Source: Hippophae tibetana
Lineage: Eukaryota > Streptophyta > Magnoliopsida > Rosales > Elaeagnaceae
Direction of reading: 5' to 3'
DNA length: 64,000 nt
Assembly (NCBI GenBank): GCA_037013495.1
Contig: CM072801.1
Location: forward strand, 110,367,816-110,431,815
The translations under genes and the position numbers were made by a program. The notes under the pieces are model-generated. The model did no database searches, was not told the DNA's origin, and was given only the letters and a program-made list of their open reading frames with translations. Each line of letters opens with the position of its first letter. The first letter of the stretch is position 1. Shown here in pieces: positions 22,964-35,495 of this stretch.

Positions 22964-24932
22964 GCATCGAAATGAGTACTATAACATATCAAATCTGAAG
23001 CTCCTTCCGATGCCTAAAAACGCACCGTAGCAATAGTATATTTCCCCACTTTTTTCAACCCATATTTCATGGTTCATACTACATAATGATGTCTTAAAAT
23101 TTTGTCGCACCTTATTTCGTTGTAATCTCTTCTCGCTCTTTGGGATTTCAATTTGTTCATCTTAGCCATATTCTTAGTAATTCAATCCTTCTTGTTCCAT
23201 TGAGTTCCAGCGTTGTTAGGTTGTCCGCAAAAGGGATTCGCATCGTTTGGGATCATAACCTTTGTTGTGGAAAATGGAGTATCTATCTTCACATATCTAT
23301 TTTTAGAATTTTAGATTTAAAAAATTTTGTGCTTTGGAGGTTTTCTCCTCTCTTAAGTCACAATTTCCAAAAAGAGAAAGAAATTGTGTCCTTAAAGTCT
23401 TGTCTTTTATTTCAATTTTGTTGACATTGTTTTCCACTTTGGATTTCATATCTTATTTTTCTTTAAAATCTTGTCGTCTTTTACTTTTCTTTGTTTTATG
23501 TGTTCCACCTTTCTTTCTTCTTGAGAAAAACAAGAGAGCTAATACAGTTCACAGTGTAAAAACAAAAAGAAGGTATTAATTGTGGTTGTAACTAAAAACT
23601 GTTATAACTTTTATTTTGTGCATCGAAATGAGTACTATAACATATCAAATATGAAGCTCCTTCCGATGCCTAAAAACGCACCGTAGCAATAGTATATTTC
23701 CCCACTTTTTTCAACCCATATTTCATGGTTCATACTACATAATGATGTCTTAAACTTTGGTCGCACCTTATTTCGTTGTAATCTCTTCTCGCTCTTTGGG
23801 ATTTCAATTTGTTCATCTTAGCCATATTCTTAGTAATTCAATCATTCTTGTTCCATTGAGTTCCAGCGTTGTTAGGTTGTCCGCAAAAGGGATTCGCATC
23901 GTTTGGGATCATAACCTTTGTTGTGGAAAATCGAGTATCTATCTTCACATATCTATTTTTAGAATTTTAGATTTAAAAAATTTTGTGCTTTGATGGTTTT
24001 CTCCTCTCTTAAGTCACAATTTCCAAAAAGAGAAAGAAATTGTGTCCTTAAAGTCTTGTCTTTTATTTCAATTTTGTTGACATTGTTTTCCACTTTGGAT
24101 TTCATATCTTATTTTTCTTTAAAATCTGGTCGTCTTGTACTTTTCTTTGTTTTATGTGTTCCACCTTTCTTTCTTCTTGAGAAAAATAAGAGAGCTAATA
24201 CAGTTCACAGTGTAAAAACAAAAAGAAGGTATTAATTGTGGTTGTAACTAAAAACTGTTATAACTTTTATTTTGTGCATCGAAATGAGTACTATAACATA
24301 TCAAATCTGAAGCTCCTTCCGATGCCTAAAAATGCACCGTAGCAATAGTATATTTCCCCACTTTTGTCAACCCAAATTTCATGGTTCATACTACATAATG
24401 ATGTCTTAAACTTTGGTCGCACCTTATATCGTTGTAATCTCTTCTTCCTCTTTAGGATTTCAATTTGTTCATCTTAGCCATATTCTTAGTAATTCAATCT
24501 TTCTTATTCCATTGAGTTCCAGCGTTCTAAGGTTGTCCGCAAAAAGGATTCGCATCTTTTGGGATCATAACCTTGGTTGCTGAAAATGGTTTATCTACCT
24601 TCACATATCTATTTTAAGAATTTTATGTTTAAAAAATTTTGTGCTTTGGAGGTTTTCTCCTCTCTTAAGTCACAATTTCCAAAAAGAGAAAGAAATTTAT
24701 GTCCTTAAAGTCTTGTCTTTTATTTCAATTTTGTAGACATTGTTTTCCACTTTGGATTTCATATCTTATTTTTCTTTTAAATCATGTCATCTTTTACTTT
24801 TCTTTGTTTTATGTGTTCCACCTTTCTTTCTTCTTGAGAAAAATAAGAGAGCTAATACAGTTCACAGTGTAAAAACAAAAAGAAGGTATTAATTTTGGTT
24901 GTAACTAAAAACTGTTATAACTTTTATTTTGT
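22964..24932 (+). repeat. Trimer higher-order repeat, copy 2 (A-A-B)
   Basis: Monomers start at 22964, 23620 and 24276, offset 1,968 from the preceding trimer. The third unit is 657 bp: GAAATTGTGTCC has become GAAATTTATGTCC at about 24693. This change is shared with the unit at 31493 but absent from trimer copy 1. It shows which trimer is the closer relative of the second segmental copy. GAAAATCGAG at about 23927 is private to this copy. Confidence 0.9.
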
Positions 24933-26244
24933 GCATCGAAATGAGTACTATAACATATCAAATCTGAAGCTCCTTCCGATGCCTAAAAATGCACCGTAGC
25001 AATAGTATATTTCCCCACTTTTGTCAACCCAAATTTCATGGTTCATACTACATAATGATGTCTTAAACTTTGGTCGCACCTTATATCGTTGTAATCTCTT
25101 CTTCCTCTTTAGGATTTCAATTTGTTCATCTTAGCCATATTCTTAGTAATTCAATCTTTCTTATTCCATTGAGTTCCAGCGTTCTTAGGTTGTCCGCAAA
25201 AAGGATTCGCATCTTTTGGGATCATAACCTTGGTTGCTGAAAATGGTTTATCTACCTTCACATATCTATTTTAAGAATTTTATGTTTAAAAAATTTTGTG
25301 CTTTGGAGGTTTTCTCCTCTCTTAAGTCGCAATTTCCAAAAAGAGAAAGAAATTGTGTCCTTAAAGTCTTGTCTTTTATTTCAATTTTGTAGACATTGTT
25401 TTCCACTTTGGATTTCATATCTTTTTTTTCTTTAAAATCATGTCATCTTTTACTTTTCTTTGTTTTATGTGTTCCACCTTTCTTTCTTCTTGAGAAAAAC
25501 AAGAGAGTTAATACAGTTCACAGTGTAAAAACAAAAAGAAAGTATTAATTGTGGTTGTAACTAAAAACTGTTATAACTTTTATTTTGTGCATCGAAATGA
25601 GTACTATAACATATCAAATCTGAAGCTCCTTCCGATGCCTAAAAACGCACCGTAGCAATAGTATATTTCCCCACTTTTTTCAACCCATATTTCATGGTTC
25701 ATACTACATAATGATGTCTTAAACTTTGGTCGCACCTTATTTCGTTGTAATCTCTTCTCGCTCTTTGGGATTTCAATTTGTTCATCTTAGCCATATTCTT
25801 AGTAATTCAATCCTTCTTGTTCCATTGAGTTCCAGCGTTGTTAGGTTGTCCGCAAAAGGGATTCGCATCGTTTGGGATCATAACCTTTGTTGTGGAAAAT
25901 GGAGTATCTATCTTCACATATCTATTTTTAGAATTTTAGATTTAAAAAATTTTGTGCTTTGATGGTTTTCTCCTCTCTTAAGTCACAATTTCCAAAAAGA
26001 GAAAGAAATTGTGTCCTTAAAGTCTTGTCTTTTATTTCAATTTTGTTGACATTGTTTTCCACTTTGGATTTCATATCTTATTTTTCTTTAAAATCTGGTC
26101 GTCTTGTACTTTTCTTTGTTTTATGTGTTCCACCTTTCTTTCTTCTTGAGAAAAATAAGAGAGCTAATACAGTTCACAGTGTAAAAACAAAAAGAAGGTA
26201 TTAATTTTGGTTGTAACTAAAAACTGTTATAACTTTTATTTTGT

Positions 26245-29200
26245 GCATCGAAATGAGTACTATAACATATCAAATATGAAGCTCCTTCCGATGCCTAAAA
26301 ACGCACCGTAGCAATAGTATATTTCCCCACTTTTGTCAACCCAAATTTCATGGTTCATACTACATAATGATGTCTTAAACTTTGGTCGCACCTTATATCG
26401 TTGTAATCTCTTCTTCCTCTTTAGGATTTCAATTTGTTCATCTTAGCCATATTCTTAATAATTCAATCTTTCTTATTCCATTGAGTTCCAGCGTTCTTAG
26501 GTTGTCCACAAAAGGGATTCGCATCTTTTGGGATCATAACCTTGGTTGCTGAAAATGTTGTATCTACCTTCACATATCTATTTTAAGAATTTTATGTTTA
26601 AAAAATTTTGTGCTTTGGAGGTTTTCTCCTCTCTTAAGTCAAAATTTCCAAAAAGAGAAAGAAATTGTGTCTCTAAAGTCTTGTCTTTTATTTCAATTTT
26701 GTAGACATTGTTTTCCACTTTGGATTTCATATCTTATTTTTCTTTAAAATCATGTCATTTTTTACTTTTCTTTGTTTTATGTGTTCCACCTTTCTTTCTT
26801 CTTGAGAAAAACAAGAGAGCTAATACAGTTCACAGTGTAAAAACAAAAAGAAGGTATTAATTGTGGTTGTAACTAAAAACTGTTATAACTTTTGTTTTGT
26901 GCATCGAAATGAGTACTATAACATATCAAATCTGAAGCTCCTTCCGATGCCTAAAAACGCACCGTAGCAATAGTATATTTCCCCACTTTTGTCAACCCAA
27001 ATTTCATGGTTCATACGACATAATGATGTCTTAAACTTTGGTCGCACCTTATTTCGTTGTAATCTCTTTTCGCTCTTTAGGATTTCAATTTGTTCATCTT
27101 AGCCATATTCTTAGTAAGTCAATCTTTCTTATTCCATTGAGTTCCAGCGTTCTTAGGTTGTCCGCAAAAGGGATTCGCATCGTTTGGGATCATAACCTTG
27201 GTTGCTGAAAATGGTTTATCTACCTTCACATATCTATTTTAAGAATTTTATGTTTAAAACATTTTGGGCTTTGGAGGTTTTCTCCTCTCTTAAGTCACAA
27301 TTTCCCGAAAGAGAAAGAAATTGTGTCCTTAAAGTCTTGTCTTTTATTTCAATTTTGTAGACATTGTTTTCCACTTTGGATTTCATATCTTATTTTTCTT
27401 TAAAATCATGTCATCTTTTACTTTTCTTTGTTTTATGTGTTCCACCTTTCTTTCTTCTTGAGAAAAACAAGAGAGCTAATACAGTTCACAGTGTAAAAAC
27501 AAAAAGAAGGTATTAATTGTGGTTGTAACTAAAAACTGTTATAACTTTTATTTTGTGCATCGAAATGAGTACTATAACATATCAAATCTGAAGCTCCTTC
27601 CGATGCCTAAAAATGCACCGTAGCAATAGTATATTTCCCCACTTTTGTCAACCCAAATTTCATGGTTCATACTACATAATGATGTCTAAAACTTTGGTCG
27701 CACCTTATTTCGTTGTAATCTCTTCTTCCTCTTTAGGATTTCAATTTGTTCATCTTAGCCATATTCTTAATAATTCAATCTTTCTTATTCCATTGAGTTC
27801 CAGCGTTCTTAGGTTGTCCACAAAAGGGATTCGCATCTTTTGGGATCATAACCTTGGTTGCTGAAAATGTTGTATCTACCTTCACATATCTATTTTAAGA
27901 ATTTTATGTTTAAAAAATTTTGTGCTTTGGAGGTTTTCTCCTCTCTTAAGTCAAAATTTCCAAAAAGAGAAAGAAATTGTGTCTCTAAAGTCTTGTCTTT
28001 TATTTCAATTTTGTAGACATTGTTTTCCACTTTGGATTTCATATCTTATTTTTCTTTAAAATCATGTCATTTTTTACTTTTCTTTGTTTTATGTGTTCCA
28101 CCTTTCTTTCTTCTTGAGAAAAACAAGAGAGCTAATACAGTTCACAGTGTAAAAACAAAAAGAAGGTATTAATTGTGGTTGTAACTAAAAACTGTTATAA
28201 CTTTTGTTTTGTGCATCGAAATGAGTACTATAACATATCAAATCTGAAGCTCCTTCCGATGCCTAAAAACGCACCGTAGCAATAGTATATTTCCCCACTT
28301 TTGTCAACCCAAATTTCATGGTTCATACGACATAATGATGTCTTAAACTTTGGTCGCACCTTATTTCGTTGTAATCTCTTCTCGCTCTTTAGGATTTCAA
28401 TTTGTTCATCTTAGCCATATTCTTAGTAAGTCAATCTTTCTTATTCCATTGAGTTCCAGCGTTCTTAGGTTGTCCGCAAAAGGGATTCGCATCGTTTGGG
28501 ATCATAACCTTGGTTGCTGAAAATGGTTTATCTACCTTCACATATCTATTTTAAGAATTTTATGTTTAAAACATTTTGGGCTTTGGAGGTTTTCTCCTCT
28601 CTTAAGTCACAATTTCCAAAAAGAGAAAGAAATTGTGTCCTTAAAGTCTTGTCTTTTATTTCAATTTTGTTGACATTGTTTTCCACTTTGGATTTCATAT
28701 CTTATTTTTCTTTAAAATCTTGTCGTCTTTTACTTTTCTTTGTTTTATGTGTTCCAACTTTCTTTCTTCTTGAGAAAAACAAGAGAGCTAATACAGTTCA
28801 CAGTGTAAAAACAAAAAGAAGGTATTAATTGTGGTTGTAACTAAAAACTGTTATAACTTTTATTTTGTTCATCGAAATGAGTACTGTAACATATCAAATC
28901 TGAAGCTCCTTCCGATGCATAAAAATGCACCGTAGCAATAGTATATTTCCCCACTTTTGTCAACCCAAATTTCATGGTTCATACTACATAATGATGTCTT
29001 AAACTTTGGTTGCACCTTATTTCGTTGTAATCTCTTCTTCCTCTTTAGGATTTCAATTTGTTCATCTTAGCCATATTCTTAATAATTCAATCTTTCTTAT
29101 TCCATTGAGTTCCAGCGTTCTTAGGTTGTCCGCAAAAGGGATTCGCATCTTTTGGGATCATAACCTTGGTTGCTGAAAATGGTGTATCTACCTTCACATA

Positions 29201-32200
29201 TCTATTTTAAGAATTTTATGTTTAAAAAATTTTGTGCTTTGGAGGTTTTCTCCTCTCTTAAGTCACAATTTCCAAAAAGAGAAAGAAATTGTGTCCTTAA
29301 AGTCTTGTCTTTTATTTCAATTTTGTTGACATTGTTTTCCACTTTGGATTTCATATCTTATTTTTCTTTAAAATCTGGTCGTCTTGTACTTTTCTTTGTT
29401 TTATGTGTTCCACCTTTCTTTCTTCTTGAGAAAAATAAGAGAGCTAATACAGTTCACAGTGTAAAAACAAAAAGAAGGTATTAATTGTGGTTGTAACTAA
29501 AAACTGTTATAACTTTTATTTTGTGCATCGAAATGAGTACTATAACATATCAAATCTGAAGCTCCTTCCGATGCCTAAAAATGCACCGTAGCAATAGTAT
29601 ATTTCCCCACTTTTGTCAACCCAAATTTCATGGTTCATACTACATAATAATGTCTTAAACTTTGGTCGCACCTTATATCGTTTTAATCTCTTCTTCCTCT
29701 TTAGGATTTCAATTTGTTCATCTTAGCCATATTCTTAGTAATTCAATCTTTCTTATTCCATTGAGTTCCAGCGTTCTTAGGTTGTCCGCAAAAAGGATTC
29801 GCATCTTTTGGGATCATAACCTTGGTTGCTGAAAATGGTTTATCTACCTTCACATATCTATTTTAAGAATTTTATGTTTAAAAAATTTTGTGCTTTGGAG
29901 GTTTTCTCCTCTCTTAAGTCACAATTTCCAAAAAGAGAAAGAAATTGTGTCCTTAAAGTCTTGTCTTTTATTTCAATTTTGTAGACATTGTTTTCCACTT
30001 TGGATTTCATATCTTATTTTTCTTTTAAATCATGTCATCTTTTACTTTTCTTTGTTTTATGTGTTCCACCTTTCTTTCTTCTTGAGAAAAACAAGAGAGT
30101 TAATACAGTTCACAGTGTAAAAACAAAAAGAAGGTATTAATTGTGGTTGTAACTAAAAACTGTTATAACTTTTATTTTGTGCATCGAAATGAGTACTATA
30201 ACATATCAAATCTGAAGCTCCTTCCGATGCCTAAAAACGCACCGTAGCAATAGTATATTTCCCCACTTTTTTCAACCCATATTTCATGGTTCATACTACA
30301 TAATGATGTCTTAAAATTTTGTCGCACCTTATTTCGTTGTAATCTCTTCTCGCTCTTTGGGATTTCAATTTGTTCATCTTAGCCATATTCTTAGTAATTC
30401 AATCCTTCTTGTTCCATTGAGTTCCAGCGTTGTTAGGTTGTCCGCAAAAGGGATTCGCATCGTTTGGGATCATAACCTTTGTTGTGGAAAATGGAGTATC
30501 TATCTTCACATATCTATTTTTAGAATTTTAGATTTAAAAAATTTTGTGCTTTGATGGTTTTCTCCTCTCTTAAGTCACAATTTCCAAAAAGAGAAAGAAA
30601 TTGTGTCCTTAAAGTCTTGTCTTTTATTTCAATTTTGTTGACATTGTTTTCCACTTTGGATTTCATATCTTATTTTTCTTTAAAATCTGGTCGTCTTGTA
30701 CTTTTCTTTGTTTTATGTGTTCCACCTTTCTTTCTTCTTGAGAAAAATAAGAGAGCTAATACAGTTCACAGTGTAAAAACAAAAAGAAGGTATTAATTTT
30801 GGTTGTAACTAAAAACTGTTATAACTTTTATTTTGTGCATCGAAATGAGTACTATAACATATCAAATATGAAGCTCCTTCCGATGCCTAAAAACGCACCG
30901 TAGCAATAGTATATTTCCCCACTTTTTTCAACCCATATTTCATGGTTCATACTACATAATGATGTCTTAAACTTTGGTCGCACCTTATTTCGTTGTAATC
31001 TCTTCTCGCTCTTTGGGATTTCAATTTGTTCATCTTAGCCATATTCTTAGTAATTCAATCATTCTTGTTCCATTGAGTTCCAGCGTTGTTAGGTTGTCCG
31101 CAAAAGGGATTCGCATCGTTTGGGATCATAACCTTTGTTGTGGAAAATGGAGTATCTATCTTCACATATCTATTTTTAGAATTTTAGATTTAAAAAATTT
31201 TGTGCTTTGATGGTTTTCTCCTCTCTTAAGTCACAATTTCCAAAAAGAGAAAGAAATTGTGTCCTTAAAGTCTTGTCTTTTATTTCAATTTTGTTGACAT
31301 TGTTTTCCACTTTGGATTTCATATCTTATTTTTCTTTAAAATCTGGTCGTCTTGTACTTTTCTTTGTTTTATGTGTTCCACCTTTCTTTCTTCTTGAGAA
31401 AAATAAGAGAGCTAATACAGTTCACAGTGTAAAAACAAAAAGAAGGTATTAATTGTGGTTGTAACTAAAAACTGTTATAACTTTTATTTTGTGCATCGAA
31501 ATGAGTACTATAACATATCAAATCTGAAGCTCCTTCCGATGCCTAAAAATGCACCGTAGCAATAGTATATTTCCCCACTTTTGTCAACCCAAATTTCATG
31601 GTTCATACTACATAATGATGTCTTAAACTTTGGTCGCACCTTATATCGTTGTAATCTCTTCTTCCTCTTTAGGATTTCAATTTGTTCATCTTAGCCATAT
31701 TCTTAGTAATTCAATCTTTCTTATTCCATTGAGTTCCAGCGTTCTAAGGTTGTCCGCAAAAAGGATTCGCATCTTTTGGGATCATAACCTTGGTTGCTGA
31801 AAATGGTTTATCTACCTTCACATATCTATTTTAAGAATTTTATGTTTAAAAAATTTTGTGCTTTGGAGGTTTTCTCCTCTCTTAAGTCACAATTTCCAAA
31901 AAGAGAAAGAAATTTATGTCCTTAAAGTCTTGTCTTTTATTTCAATTTTGTAGACATTGTTTTCCACTTTGGATTTCATATCTTATTTTTCTTTTAAATC
32001 ATGTCATCTTTTACTTTTCTTTGTTTTATGTGTTCCACCTTTCTTTCTTCTTGAGAAAAATAAGAGAGCTAATACAGTTCACAGTGTAAAAACAAAAAGA
32101 AGGTATTAATTTTGGTTGTAACTAAAAACTGTTATAACTTTTATTTTGTGCATCGAAATGAGTACTATAACATATCAAATCTGAAGCTCCTTCCGATGCC

Positions 32201-33461
32201 TAAAAATGCACCGTAGCAATAGTATATTTCCCCACTTTTGTCAACCCAAATTTCATGGTTCATACTACATAATGATGTCTTAAACTTTGGTCGCACCTTA
32301 TATCGTTGTAATCTCTTCTTCCTCTTTAGGATTTCAATTTGTTCATCTTAGCCATATTCTTAGTAATTCAATCTTTCTTATTCCATTGAGTTCCAGCGTT
32401 CTTAGGTTGTCCGCAAAAAGGATTCGCATCTTTTGGGATCATAACCTTGGTTGCTGAAAATGGTTTATCTACCTTCACATATCTATTTTAAGAATTTTAT
32501 GTTTAAAAAATTTTGTGCTTTGGAGGTTTTCTCCTCTCTTAAGTCGCAATTTCCAAAAAGAGAAAGAAATTGTGTCCTTAAAGTCTTGTCTTTTATTTCA
32601 ATTTTGTAGACATTGTTTTCCACTTTGGATTTCATATCTTTTTTTTCTTTAAAATCATGTCATCTTTTACTTTTCTTTGTTTTATGTGTTCCACCTTTCT
32701 TTCTTCTTGAGAAAAACAAGAGAGTTAATACAGTTCACAGTGTAAAAACAAAAAGAAAGTATTAATTGTGGTTGTAACTAAAAACTGTTATAACTTTTAT
32801 TTTGTGCATCGAAATGAGTACTATAACATATCAAATCTGAAGCTCCTTCCGATGCCTAAAAACGCACCGTAGCAATAGTATATTTCCCCACTTTTTTCAA
32901 CCCATATTTCATGGTTCATACTACATAATGATGTCTTAAACTTTGGTCGCACCTTATTTCGTTGTAATCTCTTCTCGCTCTTTGGGATTTCAATTTGTTC
33001 ATCTTAGCCATATTCTTAGTAATTCAATCCTTCTTGTTCCATTGAGTTCCAGCGTTGTTAGGTTGTCCGCAAAAGGGATTCGCATCGTTTGGGATCATAA
33101 CCTTTGTTGTGGAAAATGGAGTATCTATCTTCACATATCTATTTTTAGAATTTTAGATTTAAAAAATTTTGTGCTTTGGAGGTTTTCTCCTCTCTTAAGT
33201 CACAATTTCCAAAAAGAGAAAGAAATTGTGTCCTTAAAGTCTTGTCTTTTATTTCAATTTTGTTGACATTGTTTTCCACTTTGGATTTCATATCTTATTT
33301 TTCTTTAAAATCTTGTCGTCTTTTACTTTTCTTTGTTTTATGTGTTCCACCTTTCTTTCTTTTTGAGAAAAACAAGAGAGCTAATACAGTTCACAGTGTA
33401 AAAACAAAAAGAAGGTATTAATTGTGGTTGTAACTAAAAACTGTTATAACTTTTATTTTGT
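26245..33461 (+). repeat. Segmental duplication, copy 2 (11 monomers)
   Basis: Monomers start at 26245, 26901, 27557, 28213, 28869, 29525, 30181, 30837, 31493, 32150 and 32806. Units from about 26.5 kb to about 30.4 kb match copy 1 at offset 9,185. Units from 31493 to about 33.1 kb match at offset 7,217; shared marks include AAATTTATGTCC (24694 and 31911 region), AAGTCGCAATTT (25326 and 32543 region) and the T-rich ATCTTTTTTTTC. The 3' half of the last unit diverges from the copy-1 equivalent. The first unit and the unit at 30181 are mosaics at the joins. Confidence 0.88.
30181..30836 (+). repeat. Mosaic monomer at a deletion junction
   Basis: The 5' part carries TTAAAATTTTGTCGC, known from the units at 20996 and 22964. 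The 3' part carries TTTGATGGTT and ATTAATTTTGG, which match the unit at 25589. No copy-1 unit has both. It lies where the copy-to-copy offset changes from 9,185 to 7,217, so it is the best candidate for the crossover product that removed three monomers. The breakpoint lies within the shared sequence between the two marks. Confidence 0.75.
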
Positions 33462-35431
33462 GCATCGAAATGAGTACTATAACATATCAAATCTGAAGCT
33501 CCTTCTGATGCCTAAAAATGCACCGTAGCAATAGTATATTTCCTCACTTTTGTCAACCCAAATTTCATGGTTCATACTACATAATGATGTCTTAAACTTT
33601 GGTCGCACCTTATTTCGTTGTAATCTCTTCTTCCTCTTTAGGATTTCAATTTGTTCATCTTAGCCATATTCTTAGTAATTCAATCTTTCTTATTCCATTG
33701 AGTTCCAGCGTTCTTAGGTTGTCCGCAAAAAGGATTCGCATCTTTTGGGATCATAACCTTGGTTGCTGAAAATGGTGTATCTACCTTCACATATCTATTT
33801 TAAGAATTTTATGTTTAAAACATTTTGTGCTTTGGAGGTTTTCTCCTCTCTTAAGTCACAATTTCCAAAAAGAGAAAGAAATTGTGTCCTTAAAGTCTTG
33901 TCTTTTATTTCAAATTTGTTGACATTGTTTTCCACTTTGGATTTCATATCTTATTTTTCTTTAAAATCTTGTCGTCTTTTACTTTTCTTTGTTTTATGTG
34001 TTCCACCTTTCTTTCTTCTTGAGAAAAACAAGAGAGCTAATACAGTTAACAGTGTAAAAACAAAAAGAAGGTATTAATTGTGGGTGTAACTAAAAACTGT
34101 TATAACTTTTATTTTGTGCATCGAAATGAGTACTATTAGATATCAAATCTGAAGCTCCTTCCGATGCCTAAAAACGCACCGTAGCAATAGTATATTTCCC
34201 CACTTTTGTCAACCCAAATTTCATGGTTCATACTACATAATGATGTCTTAAACTTTGGTCGCACCTTATTTCGTTGTAATCTTTTCTTCCTCTTTAGGAT
34301 TTCAATTTGTTCATCTTAGCCATATTCTTAGTAATTCAATCTTTCTTATTCCATTGAGTTCCAGCGTTCTTAGGTTGTCCGCAAAAGGGATTCGCATATT
34401 TTGGGATCATAACCTTGGTTGCTGAAAATGGTGTATCTACCTTCACATATCTATTTTAAGAATTTTAGGTTTAAAAAATTTTGTGCTTTGGAGGTTTTCT
34501 CCTCTCTTAAGTCACAATTTCCCAAAAGGGAAAGAAATTGTGTCCTTAAAGTCTTGTCTTTTATTTCAATTTTGTAGACATTGTTTTCCACTTTGGATTT
34601 CATATCTTATTTTTCTTTTAAATCATGTCATCTTTTACTTTTCTTTGTTTTATGTGTTCCACCTATCTTTCTTCTTGAGAAAAACAAGAGAGCTAATACA
34701 GTTCACAGTGTAAAAACAAAAAGAAGGTATTAATTGTGGTTGTAACTAAAAACTGTTATAACTTTTATTTTGTGCATCGAAATGAGTACTATAACATATC
34801 AAATCTGAAGCTCCTTCCGATGCCTAAAAACGCAACGTAGCAATAGTATATTTCCCCACATTTTATTCAACCCATATTTCATGGTTCATACTACATAATG
34901 ATGTCTTAAACTTTGGTCGCACCTTATTTCGTTGTAATCTCTTCTTCCTCTTTAGGATTTCAATTTGTTCATCTTAGCCATATTCTTAATAATTCAATCT
35001 TTCTTATTCCATTGAGTTCCAGCGTTCTTAGGTTGTCCGCAAAAGGGATTCGCATCTTTTGGGATCATAACCTTGGTTGCTGAAAATGGTGTATCTACCT
35101 TCACATATCTATTTTAAGAATTTTATGTTTAAAAAATTTTGTGCTTTGGAGGTTTTCTCCTCTCTTAAGTCACAATTTCCAAAAAGAGAAAGAAATTGTG
35201 TCCTTAAAGTCTTGTCTTTTATTTCAAATTTGTTGACATTGTTTTCCACTTTGGATTTCATATCTTATTTTTCTTTAAAATCTTGTCGTCTTTTACTTTT
35301 CTTTGTTTTATGTGTTCCACCTTTCTTTCTTCTTGAGAAAAACAAGAGAGCTAATACAGTTCACAGTGTAAAAACAAAAAGAAGGTATTAATTGTGGTTG
35401 TAACTAAAAACTGTTATAACTTTTATTTTGT
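32806..35431 (+). repeat. Four-monomer block, copy 1
   Basis: Monomers start at 32806 (A), 33462 (B), 34118 (D) and 34774 (B). Private marks are TTCTTTTTGAG (first unit), CCTTCTGATGCC and TTTCCTCAC (second), TACTATTAGATATC and TTTCCCAAAAGGGAAA (third), and CGCAACGTAGC with CCACATTTTATTCAACC (fourth). The fourth is 658 bp because of that T-rich insertion near 34858. All recur in the next block. Confidence 0.9.
34518..34533. repeat. Alternative compact hairpin inside inverted repeat 2
   Basis: In this D unit the loop region reads TTTCCCAAAAGGGAAA, a perfect 6-bp stem with an AAAA loop nested in the larger 9-bp dyad. Identical versions lie at 37144-37159 and 37800-37815. Other D units have CCCAAAAGAG, with only part of the change. 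Confidence 0.9.
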
Positions 35432-35495
35432 TCATCGAAATGAGCACTGTAACATATCAAATCTGAAGCTCCTTCCGATGCATAAAAATGCACCG
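35432..35495 (+). repeat. Short conversion-like patch at monomer start
   Basis: These roughly 64 bases carry TTCATCGAAATGAG, ACTGTAAC and GATGCATAAAAATGC. This combination is otherwise found only at 19684 and 28869. Downstream the monomer returns to the type at 32806 (CACTTTTTTCAACCCA onward). One private base (GAGCACTG) has been added. Confidence 0.78.

Larger units (their letters stand above)
17060..26244 (+). repeat. Segmental duplication, copy 1 (14 monomers, 9,185 bp)
   Basis: Monomers start at 17060, 17716, 18372, 19028, 19684, 20340, 20996, 21652, 22308, 22964, 23620, 24276, 24933 and 25589. Private marks recur exactly 9,185 bases downstream: AAGTCAAAATTTCC (17451 and 26636), the GTTCATCG start with ACTGTAAC (19684 and 28869), GTGTTCCAACTTTC, and CGTTTTAATC in the units at 20340 and 29525. 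Marks from 24276 onward instead recur 7,217 bases downstream. Three monomers were therefore lost from copy 2 or gained in copy 1. Confidence 0.9.
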
